DNA of 64,000 nucleotides from Hybos culiciformis (lineage: Eukaryota; Arthropoda; Insecta; Diptera; Hybotidae), in contig OZ023273.1 of NCBI GenBank assembly GCA_964007475.1, positions 19,667,922-19,731,921 on the forward strand, read 5' to 3'. The notes under the pieces were generated by a model that saw only the letters and a program-made list of their open reading frames with translations, searched no databases and was not told where the DNA came from. Both the position numbers and the translations under genes were made by a program. Shown piece by piece: positions 25,987-38,028 of this stretch (position 1 is its first letter; every line of letters starts with the position of its first letter).

Positions 25987-28900
25987 ATGGACGCAGAATC
26001 TGAAGGAGTGATACCATCTCCACCAGCCGAAGAAGAGTTGGCAAACAAACGGTTATTTGTATCAAGGCATTCAACTTTAGCAACAAGAAAAGCGAACGCA
26101 ATTTGGTATGATGAATTTTTTTTTTTTTAATGAAAACACCTAATATTTTTTCTAATCCTGAAATGGTAGCGTTCGTAGAGCATGCAAACAGTATGGAACT
26201 AAAAAAAATCCTAATATTGTTTTGGATGGACTGAACATGACAGTACCCAAAGGAGCAATGTAAATATTATTCAAGTATTTATTCATAATAATTTTAAAAT
26301 ACATAGTAATTAAAATTAGGTGTGAATTGAGTTAGTTTAGTACGTCCAAAAACTAACTATATAAAGTTAAAATTTAAAGGGACATAAAATTAATAAAGTC
26401 ATTTTGAAGTTTTTTTTAAAGGATTTTGTATAATACATGGCCATTTTTTTGAAAGTTAAGTATGTCGCTGGACGCTTGTAAAATCTAGCCGAAATATATT
26501 CTCTATAAAACTTAAAAACTTTATCATTTATTGAAGTGAGGGAAAAATACTGAAACGAAAAGTTTAATGAATAATTCGTTTTCCAGAATTCCAAATAAAT
26601 TTTCTTCTAAAAAAAACATTCTTTTTTTATGCAAATCATTTCCTGAAAAAAATCAATTAAAAAAACTGGTGTGGCAGTATTATGCATAAATAATTTTAAT
26701 GAGTTCAGTTTATCTAAAAAAAACGAAACATAATGAATGGTATTCAGATAGATTTTAATCAGAAAGCAGTACAATGAACTAAGAAATAAAAAACTGTGTC
26801 AATGTCAGTTCAATCTATTTAGCATCATAAAATTAAATAAAATAGAAAGAGAAGAAACCATCTGATAAATTATGAATTAACACATTTTTAAATTTATATA
26901 TTTTTTTTATTTTTAACTTAATATTTGGTAGAGGTTTTTTTCTTGATTGAGACAAAAACAATTTCAATTTATTAAAAATGTTCTGAGCGCTTAACGCAAT
27001 AGAGTTTAATCGCAATAGAGTTTAATCAACGCAACATAATATAAAATACCTATGCATAATAGAACAGGAAATGCATAAAGATGCTTTTCTTTTTTGTATT
27101 TCAGTTCGATAACCCTCCAGTTCCTTCAGTTGAAATTGAAGTAATCTAACCAATTCAAATTGAAAGTAAATAAAAATCTAAACAAAGCCGGGAAAAAACA
27201 TTGAATTAACATACTGTTCAAAGTGATCATCCATTTTATTTATAATTATGATCTCTATAATCTCCGCGTGAATAAATTTAAAACTATTGTTATATAATGA
27301 TAATGATATTATAACATTTAATTTGTTTCAACTAAGCATTTAAACGAATTTCTACTTATAGTATTTCTTTAATTGTTTGTCTTACTAGAAGACTTAACAA
27401 ACATTTTTTGGCATATTTGTGCTAAACGATTACCTTGCATGAAAAAAAGTGATAACATGAGTTCATGCAGATAATTTGAAATTTATCATTTGGCTTGAAT
27501 TCGCAGGTGGTAATAAAGCCATAAAATATTTGTTAACTAATAAGAAATATTGAATAAATTTCATAACAATAACCTGAACCTGACCTAAAATTTTTAACTT
27601 GAGAAAAAATTCGTTTATCATTTTTTTTTTCTATATAATCCAATGCAATATGTGCTTTTTTTATATGGTCCACTTTTTTTTAGAACGCATAGTTCGATCT
27701 AAAATCCGACAAATACCAATCATATACCAGTCAGGTCCTATCTTAAAAGATTACGTTTGTTGAAGTATTTTTATATTTTTAAACATCTCCCAGATGGCAG
27801 TCTTTGCTCAATTCAAAAGAAAACAAAGATTTAAGAAAAAAAAACAAATTATTTTCCCATTATAAAATATAATTGGTCGGAATATAGCGGAAGATAAAGT
27901 CATAAGCAGTAGATATATATGTAATTGTTTAACTTATTAATTTTCATTAATAAATTTACAAAAAAAAATTGCAAAATATTCTAAGAGGTGAGGGATTGCG
28001 AAAACTAGTTTAATAAATTACTTGTTTTGAAATAACTTTTGCATTGCAAATTAATTGATATTGTTATATAATAGTCATTATTGAAAAATTTATCAAATAT
28101 CTTAATTGCAACATGGCTAAAGGTCTCACATGCTGAAAGAAATCTATAATTAATTTCAAATTAAAATTAAGTTAAAAAATATTAAGATTTCATGAACTTA
28201 TTCAACTTACATATATTTATTAATAATTTTTAGAAAGTAAGTAACATTAAACTTTCGACTTGGAACCTTACTTTTAAAGTTATAAGTATTTTTTTAATTT
28301 ATTAATAATATGTGAATGTGAGTTGTGACATTGATTTAATTTAATTAAGTTGATAAATATCATTTTACGAATTCTTGATATTGTTTTTCTGTAAGAAATC
28401 AGTCTTTGATAAATAAATACCTAAATTAAAAATAAATCATATTAATTATAACAATTAACAAATTATAACAATTAACATTATGTAAAATTTAATAAAAGGA
28501 CGTGTTAATGAATTTGATGATCTTGACACGAAGGACTAAACAAAGTATTCAATATCCTTAAATAATATCAAGCTAAAAAATATTTCTGTGTTCAAAAGCC
28601 AGAACGTTTTATCTGCAAAATCTTTGTTTTGAGTTAGAGCGGAATAAAACTTTTTTTTAAATTACAAAAAATGTATTTGTTAAAAAATTGTAATTTGTTT
28701 AGAAAAGTTTTGAAAACAAATTTGGTTTCAGTTTTTTGTTTATAAATTATCAAATTATTAGTTTAAACTTATGTTATTTGAATAAGAAGCAAATAAGACG
28801 TTTTTCATAGTAAACTTAATATTATTTTCCAAAAGCACGATAAAAAAATTTTTAGTTAGGACGTTTGTCCAATGTCTATAACTTCTTAACGGATTGTCAT

Positions 28901-31900
28901 AGAAGAAAAAGGGTAAGGATGCAAATAAACTACATAAATAAAGAAGCAATTTTATAATATTATCTCAATTTTGTCTTATCATCATTTAGGACGTTTCGGC
29001 TTTTGAACATAGATTTATAAATTTTATATATTTTTTATATATATTGTTTTTGTCAGCTTATAAATTCTATATGACTATATTCTATATGATATGTTTTTCG
29101 ATTATTAAAATAAAAAATTTTTAGATTGTCTTTGCTCAAAATTCAGTAAAATTTTTCATTTTACCAACGGAATCGAAAAAAATCCAGTATAAATTATAGA
29201 CAAAGAACCAGAAAGATAATTTTCAAAATCACTGTTTAATGTTTTTTGTTCACATTTTAGAGAAAATCAATAGGAATTATTTTTTTTATCGTAATATACA
29301 TACGTGTATTAGGTTTACCGCCTGTACCATAAAAACGCCAGATAAAATATTTGTTATTTACATATTTATTCAGTACAAAATTTAACGTTTCGGTGTTCAC
29401 TGATATCATCATCAGAAATAAATTTCTGTTTGACGTCAAACATAAATTAAAATTCAATACTATATTTTTGGTTTTATTATCTCTATATAAATATTTTCGA
29501 ATTCTTCTTCTTACATTATATATGTTATATCAGAGCATAATTAAGTTAATCAATTAGCTTAGCAAACAATTAACAATTAACTAATTTAAATATTTTTCAT
29601 CATTCATTTAGATATGGGCTATTAGGAGCTAGCGGTTGCGGAAAGACAACACTTTTAGCTGCAATAATAGGTAGAAGAAGATTAAACTCTGGTGAAATAT
29701 GGGTTTTAGGTGGTTTTCCCGGTTCAAGAGGTAGTGGAGTACCCGGGCCAAGATTGGGTTATATGCCACAGGTGCCTAATATTTTTGCATTAAAAACATG
29801 CATCAAGAGAATGCTGTAAATTCTTTTTTAATAATCATTCTTTTTCCAGGAAGTAGCATTGTATGGGGAATTTACTATGAGAGAAACTCTTATATATTTT
29901 GGTTGGATTGCTGGAATGAAAACTAAAGACATTGAAGATCGTACAGAATTCTTATTAAAGTTATTAAATATGCCAAATGGATCAAGATTTATAAAAAATT
30001 TAAGTGGCGGGCAACAACGGCGTATGAGCTTAGCATCAGCTTTGATTCACGAGCCCGAATTATTAATTTTAGACGAACCAACAGTTGGTGTTGATCCAGT
30101 TATTCGTCAAAAGTGATTTGATTAATAAAAACTAAAAGCTTTTTTATATAAGTTATATATTAATATATAATGATAAATCTAATGTATCGTTTATTTTAGC
30201 ATTTGGGATCATTTAGTTAATATAACCAAAAATGGAAACACAACTGTGATAATTACCACACATTACATAGAAGAAACACGTCAAGCAAGTGTTGTGAGTA
30301 CATATTATGAAACATAATCAATAAATAATATCAAATATAATGTTTTAAGTTCTACTGAAAAATTAAGTAATTTCTTATTTGAAAATTGGAACTAAACTCC
30401 TTTCTTTTTTAGATTGGTTTGCTCCGCGGAGGTAAGATGTTAGCTGAAGAATCTCCAGATAATTTATTACAACAATATAATGCTGAATCGTTAGAAGATG
30501 TTTTTCTAAAATTAGCTATTGTACAAAGCATGGGTAAAAGACGACGATCATCTATTGCTCAGGAAGTTATAGAACAAGTTCAAGTACCGGCAATATCTAA
30601 TCCAGCTTTAGATCTATCTGATGAAGATATTACAGCAGAAATATCTGGGGAATTTGGAGATAATATTTCAATGACATCAAAAGGAAGAGATGTTGGTCCT
30701 TCAAGTTTACCGCCTTTGCCTCCATCAGAAAATATTCCAGCTTCATTTTGGTATCATTTGAATGTCATGGAAGTTAGTCATTTGCGTGCGCTAATGTGGA
30801 AAAACTTTTTATGGATGATGAGAAATGTCGGGTAAGCATAACAAAAGTCTTTAGATCACAAATTCAACATTCCTTCATTATATTTTTTATACATTTTTAA
30901 TATGTTTATATTTATTAAAAAAAAAAAAGAGAGGCTAATAAGTCTTTAGTTCTATAATATTATATTGAAACTTTGCTTAATATTTATTCCAAGGGTAATG
31001 TTATTTATTGTTGGCTTACCTGTTGTGCAAATAGTGTTATTTTGTTATGCAATTGGTCATGATCCAACTGGCTTAAAGATTGCTGTTTCTAATCATGAAT
31101 TGAGTGAAGATTTTATTAATCAACAACATTGCCCAACGTTATTAGGATGCAATCGTACTTATCTCAGTTGTAGATATTTGAATATGCTGAAAATTAACAG
31201 AAGTGTTCGACTGGTATGTTATCTAAAATTCTAAAGTATTAATAAAGTTATGAGTTATGAAATTAAAATTTTCATTAAATTTTAAGAAATTCATGAAAAC
31301 TGATGAGGAAGCATTGAACGAAGTTAGACGAGGAAGAGCATGGGGCTCTATGATTTTTGCAAAAAACTATTCAGAATCTTTAGTGGAACGCACAGAAAGC
31401 GGAAGATTTGCAGAAAATTCAACAATTGATGCATCCGAAATAAATATTCGACTTGACATGTCCAGTAAGAGAATTTCTACAATTTTTATTTTTGCCAATG
31501 TCACTTATAATACATGCTAATGAATTTTTTGTTTTTAGATCAACAAATAAGTACTCTGTTATATCGTGATATTCAATATACATTTTTTGATTTTGTAAAA
31601 GATGTTCTAACTGATTGTGATGTGAATCCGAGGCTTGGAAAGTAAATTTTTCTATCAATAAATTATATTATTAAATTCTTAAAAAACTTTTCTGTACTTA
31701 AAGGGTTCCAATTGACTGGAAAACACCAATTTATGGAGATATAGAACCCAATTTCACAGATTTTGCTGCACCAGGCGTAATATTGACTATTATCTTCTTT
31801 TTATCAGGTAGGTAATTGATTTAAAATGATAATTATTACACAATAGATCAATTAATTGACTATTTGAGAATGAATACCTTATATATACGTACCAAATCAT

Positions 31901-32558
31901 ATATTAAAATGTCTGAAAAAATTAATTTCTAGTTGCAATTACATCTGGTGCTATGCTTATTGAACGTAATGAAGGAATGTTAGAAAGATGTCTTGTTGCA
32001 GGTAAAATCAGTTAAAAATAAGGTTTAGTTAATACATTTGTTTGTATATAAAAATATAAAATTGTATTTATAATTTTAGGAATAACAGGGCCAGAAATTC
32101 TGCTGTCGCAATTAGGAACACAGTTCACATTAATGTTACTTCAAACACTTTTTGTGATATTGTTCAGTTTTTATATATTCAACATAACTATAGTTGGTTC
32201 TATAGGTTTAGTCATACTTTTGTGTGTTCTGAATGGTTTATGCGGAATGACTTTTGGATTCGTAATTGCTTGTGCTGTAGACACAGAAAGAACAGCAACA
32301 TATGTTGCTTTGGGCAGTTTCTTGCCAATTGTTATGTTATGTGGTATAATTTGGCCAATTGAAGGAATGTTTCCACTTCTTCAAATTATTTCATATGCTT
32401 TGCCACTTACATTGCCAACGGAATGTCTTCGAGCAGTATTACAACGAGGTTGGACAATAAGTAATCCAGTAGTTTATAATGGTTTTATATCAATTTCAGT
32501 TTGGGTTTTAGTTTTTCTAGTTTTAACAATTTTATTATTAAAATTCAAAAAAGGTTGA
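25987..32558 (+). CDS. ABC transporter, subfamily H (half-transporter)
   Basis: Coding exons: 25987-26105, 26170-26259, 29612-29771, 29850-30112, 30200-30293, 30413-30831, 30994-31213, 31287-31464, 31539-31641, 31704-31807, 31933-32001 and 32080-32558. All junctions are GT..AG; phases close to 765 residues. A further exon (from 25960) carries 5' UTR with the start. The nucleotide-binding domain comes first: Walker A GASGCGKT (75-82), Q-loop Q123, signature LSGGQ (174-178), Walker B LLILDEP (194-200) and H-loop His232, all intact. A hydrophilic linker follows, then a membrane half: one helix near 384-401, a long extracellular loop with an N-glycosylation site, and five helices from about 574 to the C-terminus. 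NBD-first order is shared with ABCG, but the sequence type ([25 protein letters not shown]) is ABCH. Insect ABCH proteins such as Drosophila snustorr act in cuticle lipid barrier formation; that role here is inference. AATAAA lies at 32627. Confidence 0.93.
28589..29009. mobile_element. inverted-repeat transposon relic inside ABCH intron
   Basis: The left end reads TGTTCAAAAGCCAGAACGTT and the reverse complement of the right end reads TGTTCAAAAGCCGAAACGTC, giving an imperfect 20-bp or longer terminal inverted repeat around about 420 bp. No clear target duplication is visible. A related string, GTTCGAAAAGCCAAAACGTT, occurs at about 33539-33558 inside a dipeptidase intron, which supports a repeated family. 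Confidence 0.55.
29290..29460 (-). repeat. retroelement relic with hammerhead-like core string
   Basis: On the minus strand the sequence reads CTGATGATGATATCAGTG, then AACACCGAAACGTT. CTGANGA followed by GAAAC is the conserved core pair of hammerhead ribozymes, known from the pLTRs of Penelope-like retroelements. I cannot draw all three stems convincingly, and no reverse transcriptase is present. It is best treated as a decayed fragment. Confidence 0.35.
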
Positions 32559-33081
32559 AAATTATAATTTTTCTTAAAAAATTATTGTAAATATTTTTAA
32601 TTTCAAATATTATTTATACGAATTAAAATAAACAAAATTATGTAAGGTTAATTTATTTATAAATTATACAACTTTGAAACTGATCAGGTCCGATGTTTGA
32701 TGTGTTCCACCTTTAAGAAATATAAATATATAAACATTGTTTAAAATAGGATTACTTAACAGCAAATTTTTATTCTGAAAAATGTATTACTTAATAACTT
32801 AAAAACAAACAGCAATTGTGTATGAATATGCATTTGAAAGTTAATTAAGTTTAAAAATAAAATCTCATTAATATTGTTTACGTACAAATTTTCCTCTATA
32901 TGATAATAAAAAAAATTCTACTACTTCTTAACTATATATTATATTCTTTAAAAAATATCTCATTTTGGAAGAAAAATTATTCAAAATTAAGCTAATTAAA
33001 TTGATTTAAAATTTAAATTTGATCAATTTAATGTGATATCGTTATCTTGGTGTTGAAAATAACTGTACCCAAATATACAGT
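32559..33081. other. convergent intergenic region between ABCH and dipeptidase genes
   Basis: The two genes end tail-to-tail with 523 bases between stop codons. AATAAA at 32627-32632 serves the plus-strand gene. TTTATT at 32652-32657 could serve the minus-strand gene, in which case the two 3' UTRs abut. No other feature seen. Confidence 0.6.
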
Positions 33082-35742
33082 TTATGTTCTAGGACCATTA
33101 TATCTGCAATATGAACGTCCTAAAATATCATCTGCAGCTATACTTTGATCTATAGGAGGTTCATTAATTAATTCATCGCGTACCTGAAAATAATTTGAAC
33201 TTTTTACTTTTGAAATGCGTGCAAAATAAAATTTATTTTACCCTTTCGACCTCTTTGAAAACACGAATTAAATTTTTTCCTGCTAACTTTGAAATATCTT
33301 CATCAGTCCATTCTTCATCATTTAATGCAGCGAAGAGATGTGGATATTTTGAAACATCTTCCAATCCTTTAGGAACTCTAAAAGTTAGGCATTTTATATA
33401 TGTACAATATACATAAACATAATAGAACACAATTTTAAAGATAAAAAAATACGGGAAATATTGAAAGCCATATGAAAATTTATCAAACGAAAATAATGAT
33501 ATCGTAATCCGGAGATAAACTCAATGAGAATACCGCCCGTTCGAAAAGCCAAAACGTTCCAATCTTTACGAATTTCGTCAACGTTAATTAGTATAATTAA
33601 TAAAATTGTAATAATAATCAAAGCGAGTTTATTAGAATGTTTTTAAATGTCAAAATGAATTAAAATTTTAAATTATTAACTTCTTAAACAGAACTTTATT
33701 TTATTATTTTGCAAAATTTTTATGCTTACAAATTAACTCCGTCGTAACCTGCACCTAAAATAAAGTTAATTTAATAAGAAACGTAACGAGATGACGATGT
33801 CTTTAATATTAAATCTCACCAATTCCCACGTGATCAATTCCAGCTACACGACGGATATGTTGAATATGAGCTGAAAAGAAATCTATTATTTATTCAAATG
33901 TACTTTGTGTTCAGAAATTTACAATTTTTTTTGTAACCAAAATTATTAAGAACTCACTTTAACTACTAGTCTTCAAATAATATTAACATTAAAAAAAATT
34001 TAATTCATTTTGTTCAATCTAATATATAAACTTACCAACTACATCTTTTAAATCAGCTTTTTCTGAACAGCTTATGAAATGTGGATAAAAAGCTACCATT
34101 ACAAGTCCTCCGTTTATCGCCTAAAAAGTAAGAAAATTACATTTCAGCTCATATGGTAATAAAATTTGTTTTCTGAACACAAAATTTAACTCACAATTTT
34201 CTTTAAGATATGATCAGGAACGTTTCTGGATGAATTACAAATAGCATGAGCTGATGAATGACTGAACTATGAAAAAAAAATGCAATATAAAATGTTTTAA
34301 TATTAAAATAACATTATGTAATATCAAAATATACTTACAATAACAGGCGCTTTAGAAACCGATATTGTATCTAGCATCTAGAAATAATAAATGTATATTG
34401 AATTTATTAAATTATATTATTTCTGTGGTTTTGAAATTAAATTACTGTGGGAACAGACACGTGTGACAAGTCAACAATCATTCCTAAGCGATTCATTTCA
34501 TTAACTACAAGCTAAAAAGAAAATATTAAAAATTATAAAATTGTAATAAAATGAAAATGATTTTTAAATCAAAGTTTCCTAACCGATCCGAAATGTGATA
34601 GGCCGCCAATAAAAGGAACTTTTCCCGGCTCATCCACTTTACAACAATCGGCCCTGTAACAAAGAAAAATTATTAATTGGATTTTCTTAATTTATTTTAT
34701 AGTACTAAGAATTTTTGTATGAAATGTCTGTTCACATTGAAGAATTTGTAAGAATTATACTTACCAAGGAGTGTTACATGTATGAGTCAAAGTCAAATAT
34801 CTTGCACCCAGATGATAAAACATTCGTAAAACACTTAGACTTGTTCCAATAGAATGTCCACCTTCAACACCAATTAAGCTTGCTATTTTTCCCGATTTAT
34901 GAGCTTCCAGGATCCCTATAAAATTATACAACATAAATCTTTATTAATTCGAATAAGATTTTTTTACAATTTTTACAAAGATATGATAGTATGTGACTCA
35001 CCATCCGCAGTTGTAACTAGAGTCATATATTTGGGATATGAATTCACTAATCTTCTTATCAAATCTATTTGTTCGAGAGTTAGTTGTACAGCATCCAAAT
35101 GCTGCGAGCTACATGGAGCATACGCTGACCAAAACTATAGAAATTAAAATTAATACATCATTAAAGCTATTTACACTTTCAATACCAAAACTTGGTAATA
35201 ATGTATTGACTAAAAACAATTTTTGATACATAATCATTGATTTGAACTTTTTTTATATTATTATTATCAAGTGAAAAATCTTTTAAATATATAGTATTAC
35301 CTGAGCAGAGACCATTCCTTCCCTATTATTTAAAAAAAAAAGAAATGTATTGAAAATTAAATATCATAAAATTGTATATATAGTTAACCTTAATCGGCGT
35401 AAATCTGTATGACTCCAAGCACTATTGGACCAAGGAATTATTTCTCTTAAATCAGAGCTAAATTTGAATTCACGCAATTGGTTTTTTACAAATTTGCGTA
35501 TATTCCACGGCAAATCATTGTGTCTTAATGATAAAAAAAGAAAAAGATATTTTTTTTAACCATTTAATTCCATGCATAAATAATTTTTACCCATCAATTA
35601 AAGGCACTTCCTTTAAAACTTTTTTAACCCTCTGCATTCGATAATCAAAATCATTAGCTGAACTGAGTGTAAATATAAGATAAAAAATCGTAATCCATTT
35701 GAGGCTGTTTGGTAAAAAAAATTTGAAACTGTTCGATGACAT
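33082..35742 (-). CDS. membrane dipeptidase family zinc enzyme (DPEP-like)
   Basis: Exons in gene order: 35742-35591, 35523-35389, 35322-35301, 35134-35002, 34915-34765, 34653-34584, 34511-34446, 34377-34339, 34266-34195, 34120-34036, 33870-33820, 33754-33730, 33377-33242, 33183-33082. Phases close to 412 residues, stop TAA. The family hydrolyses dipeptides (peptidase family M19) with a two-zinc centre. Visible ligands are all kept: HND (His52, Asp54), GVEGGH (Glu165), VDLSH (His238) and FSHSS (His259); the GYDGV aspartate (Asp330) is also present. The N-terminus (about 1-29) is a signal peptide ending near LSSA. Mammalian DPEP1 is of similar length but ends in a GPI signal; here the protein stops at YCRYNGPRT with no hydrophobic tail, so a secreted form or an unseen alternative last exon is possible. 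Two microexons (22 and 25 bases) are notable. ABCH lies downstream in the opposite direction. Confidence 0.93.
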
Positions 35743-37587
35743 ATTTCAGTTCACTTTCTTGCTATCTGGAAAAAAGTATTATACGTATATAATATACATT
35801 AATGTATTTGTATAATATTTATGTATTTTTATCTTGAATTTAAAATTTCTGATGTAGTGAAGCAAATTACGGAATTTATATTAACAGAAATGAAAAAAAG
35901 TCAAATAAGCTATGGGTGCGACTTTAGTTTTCACAACTGGAAATTTATATAATAATTAACATTGAATTATTATTTAATTCAATCTTTGAGATTTTTTTTT
36001 TTGAAAAATTATTATTTTTATGTCACGCTTATTGGTTTCTTTGAGAAATTCTGTTTGTTTATTTTCGCAATGAAATTAAATTGCTTTAGTTTTACAATTC
36101 ATAGAATATTAATTCTTAAAAATTCTTACACAAACCAAACTTATGTAGCTTTTAACAATAAAAACAAAATCGGGAAATTTTAAATTAAAACACTTTCGTT
36201 TCGCAGGAACAATAATTTCTTTTAAAATTAACAAATTACAAAATTAATAAAATGAAGTTATAAAAGTAATAATTTTCGCTTTAAATCTACTTTTTCAAGT
36301 AATATTTTTAATATAATCGTAATCGTACAGCATATTTATGTACATGTATTAAGTTAAATAATAGAATACAATCATGCATATTTATTACATACGAAATTTA
36401 TACATTAAATGTTGTGTTATAATAACTTTCCTATCATAATATTTATTTTCTTCTTAGTTGTTATATTAAGATAAACAGAAAATATGTATTTGTTTTTTAA
36501 TATTCTTTAAGTAGGTAAAAAATAAAAAATGTGTAGGTACTAATTTTATGGTACAATGGTAAAAGTCATTAATATTGATTTATACCATTAATCTACCTGT
36601 TAATAAGTTAAAGTGCAAAGATTTATAAATCACTTCGTTTTGATTCATTGACCCAATTTCATTTTTTCAGCGAAAAATAAGAAATTTTGGCAGCGTAAAA
36701 TTTTTAATTTAAATAATTTTTGAACATTTTAAAGAAAAATTTAATTGAATTTTATAATAATTTTTTATCCAACTTTTACACTACATTTATGGTTTTATTT
36801 TGATTTTAAATTTTAAATTTTGTTTTATTTTTTAATTGTTTTTTATTTTTTAATTATTAAAATGTTCTTTTGAATGAATTATTTAATTTTTGATTAAAAA
36901 AATTATATGTACATCTTATATTTTTTTTAAATGAAAAATATTTTTAAAAAAAATTATTTTAATAACAAAAGAAAGAAAAATAGAATCCTTTGCTGAAGAA
37001 AATAAAGTAAATACAGAAATGTCCTTTACTAATCCTATAAAAGCCTTAAACTAAGAAATCTATGTGTAAATTTATATTCATGTAGTATATTATATAGCAA
37101 ACAAACAGGGTGTCGATTTTATTATTACAAAAATTAATAGAACATGTTCTTATTAGTTATTTGTCAAAATTTATTTATTTACCAGACATATTTCAAAAAT
37201 CGGAGTATACAATGCAAACTAAGGCAAAAATTGTGCTTGAACCACCAACGAATTAATTGTAAATGGAATCGGATGACCAGGTGGGGAACAAATAAGGCCC
37301 ACCGGATAGATAGTACAATCGGCCAGCAGATCAAACTACAATCAAACTCTATACCTCTAGCTGAACACGTGAAATTTCCTAAGAGTAAAAATATGTATCT
37401 ATCACAACATAACTGAGTAGCAAACTATTATAAAGAACATACCGACACTAAAGTTCTCAAATCAAATCAAATTTTTTAACTCATTTTTAAAACACTAAGA
37501 AAAGATAAAACAATTAAATTGATTGACTTGATTGTTAAAGCATATTAAATATTCGTAAATTTTAATTAAACTGGATTCACACTATAC
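35743..37587. other. upstream of dipeptidase, no gene recognised
   Basis: AT-rich DNA that should contain the dipeptidase promoter and 5' UTR, but no core promoter motif can be singled out. The open frame at 37144-37416 lies in slightly GC-richer sequence (37240-37400). It has no recognisable domain and could be a transposon remnant. Confidence 0.5.
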
Positions 37588-38028
37588 CAGTGTTTCTCAT
37601 CCTTAGGGTCGCGACCCGAATTTGGGTCGCGAAAGGTTTTCAATGGGTCGTTTTAATGGGAAAATTCTATTACAAATGCTACATATATTTTTTCAAAAAT
37701 AATAAAATATTTTGATTATGTAAGAAGAATTAATCTATACATCTATTTTCTAACAGATTGCTCTGTTTTTAGATTGATAATAATAAAACAGCTTTTAAAA
37801 TTCATTCGCTTTAAACAAATCGAACGAAAAAAAATTAATTATCAAATGAATGTGTCAACAACATATTATAAGTCGTTAAAATAAAAATAAATAAAACATT
37901 TTAAAGGTGTCTTTCTAGCTTGTCATTAAATTTTTCAGATTTCGTCGCGTTATTTTTCACATTGAGGGTCGCGTTATTTTGTATTCATATTTTATAGGTC
38001 GCAATAGTAGAAAGGTTGAGAAACGCTG
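37588..38028. mobile_element. non-autonomous hAT-type transposon (441 bp)
   Basis: Exact 8-bp duplications CACTATAC occur at 37580-37587 and 38029-38036. The left end begins CAGTGTTTCTCATCCTT and the right end, reverse complemented, begins CAGCGTTTCTCAACCTTT, the common CAGNGTTTCTCAANC form of hAT termini. Subterminal GGGTCGCG strings occur near both ends. No coding frame inside. Confidence 0.93.

Larger units (their letters stand above)
26260..29611 (+). other. large intron 2 of the ABCH gene
   Basis: This 3.35-kb intron separates codon 70 (start of the Walker A exon) from the N-terminus; all later introns are short (about 60-170 bases). It contains an inverted-repeat element (28589-29009), a Penelope-like relic motif (about 29290-29460), a 16-bp direct repeat (GCAATAGAGTTTAATC near 26995-27026) and a duplicated AATTATAACAATTAACA string near 28445-28477. 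Confidence 0.8.

Noticed and set aside
37144..37416. 90-codon open frame in a slightly GC-richer patch
   Set aside because: No recognisable domain, no splice or polyadenylation context and no coding bias; kept only as a possible transposon remnant.
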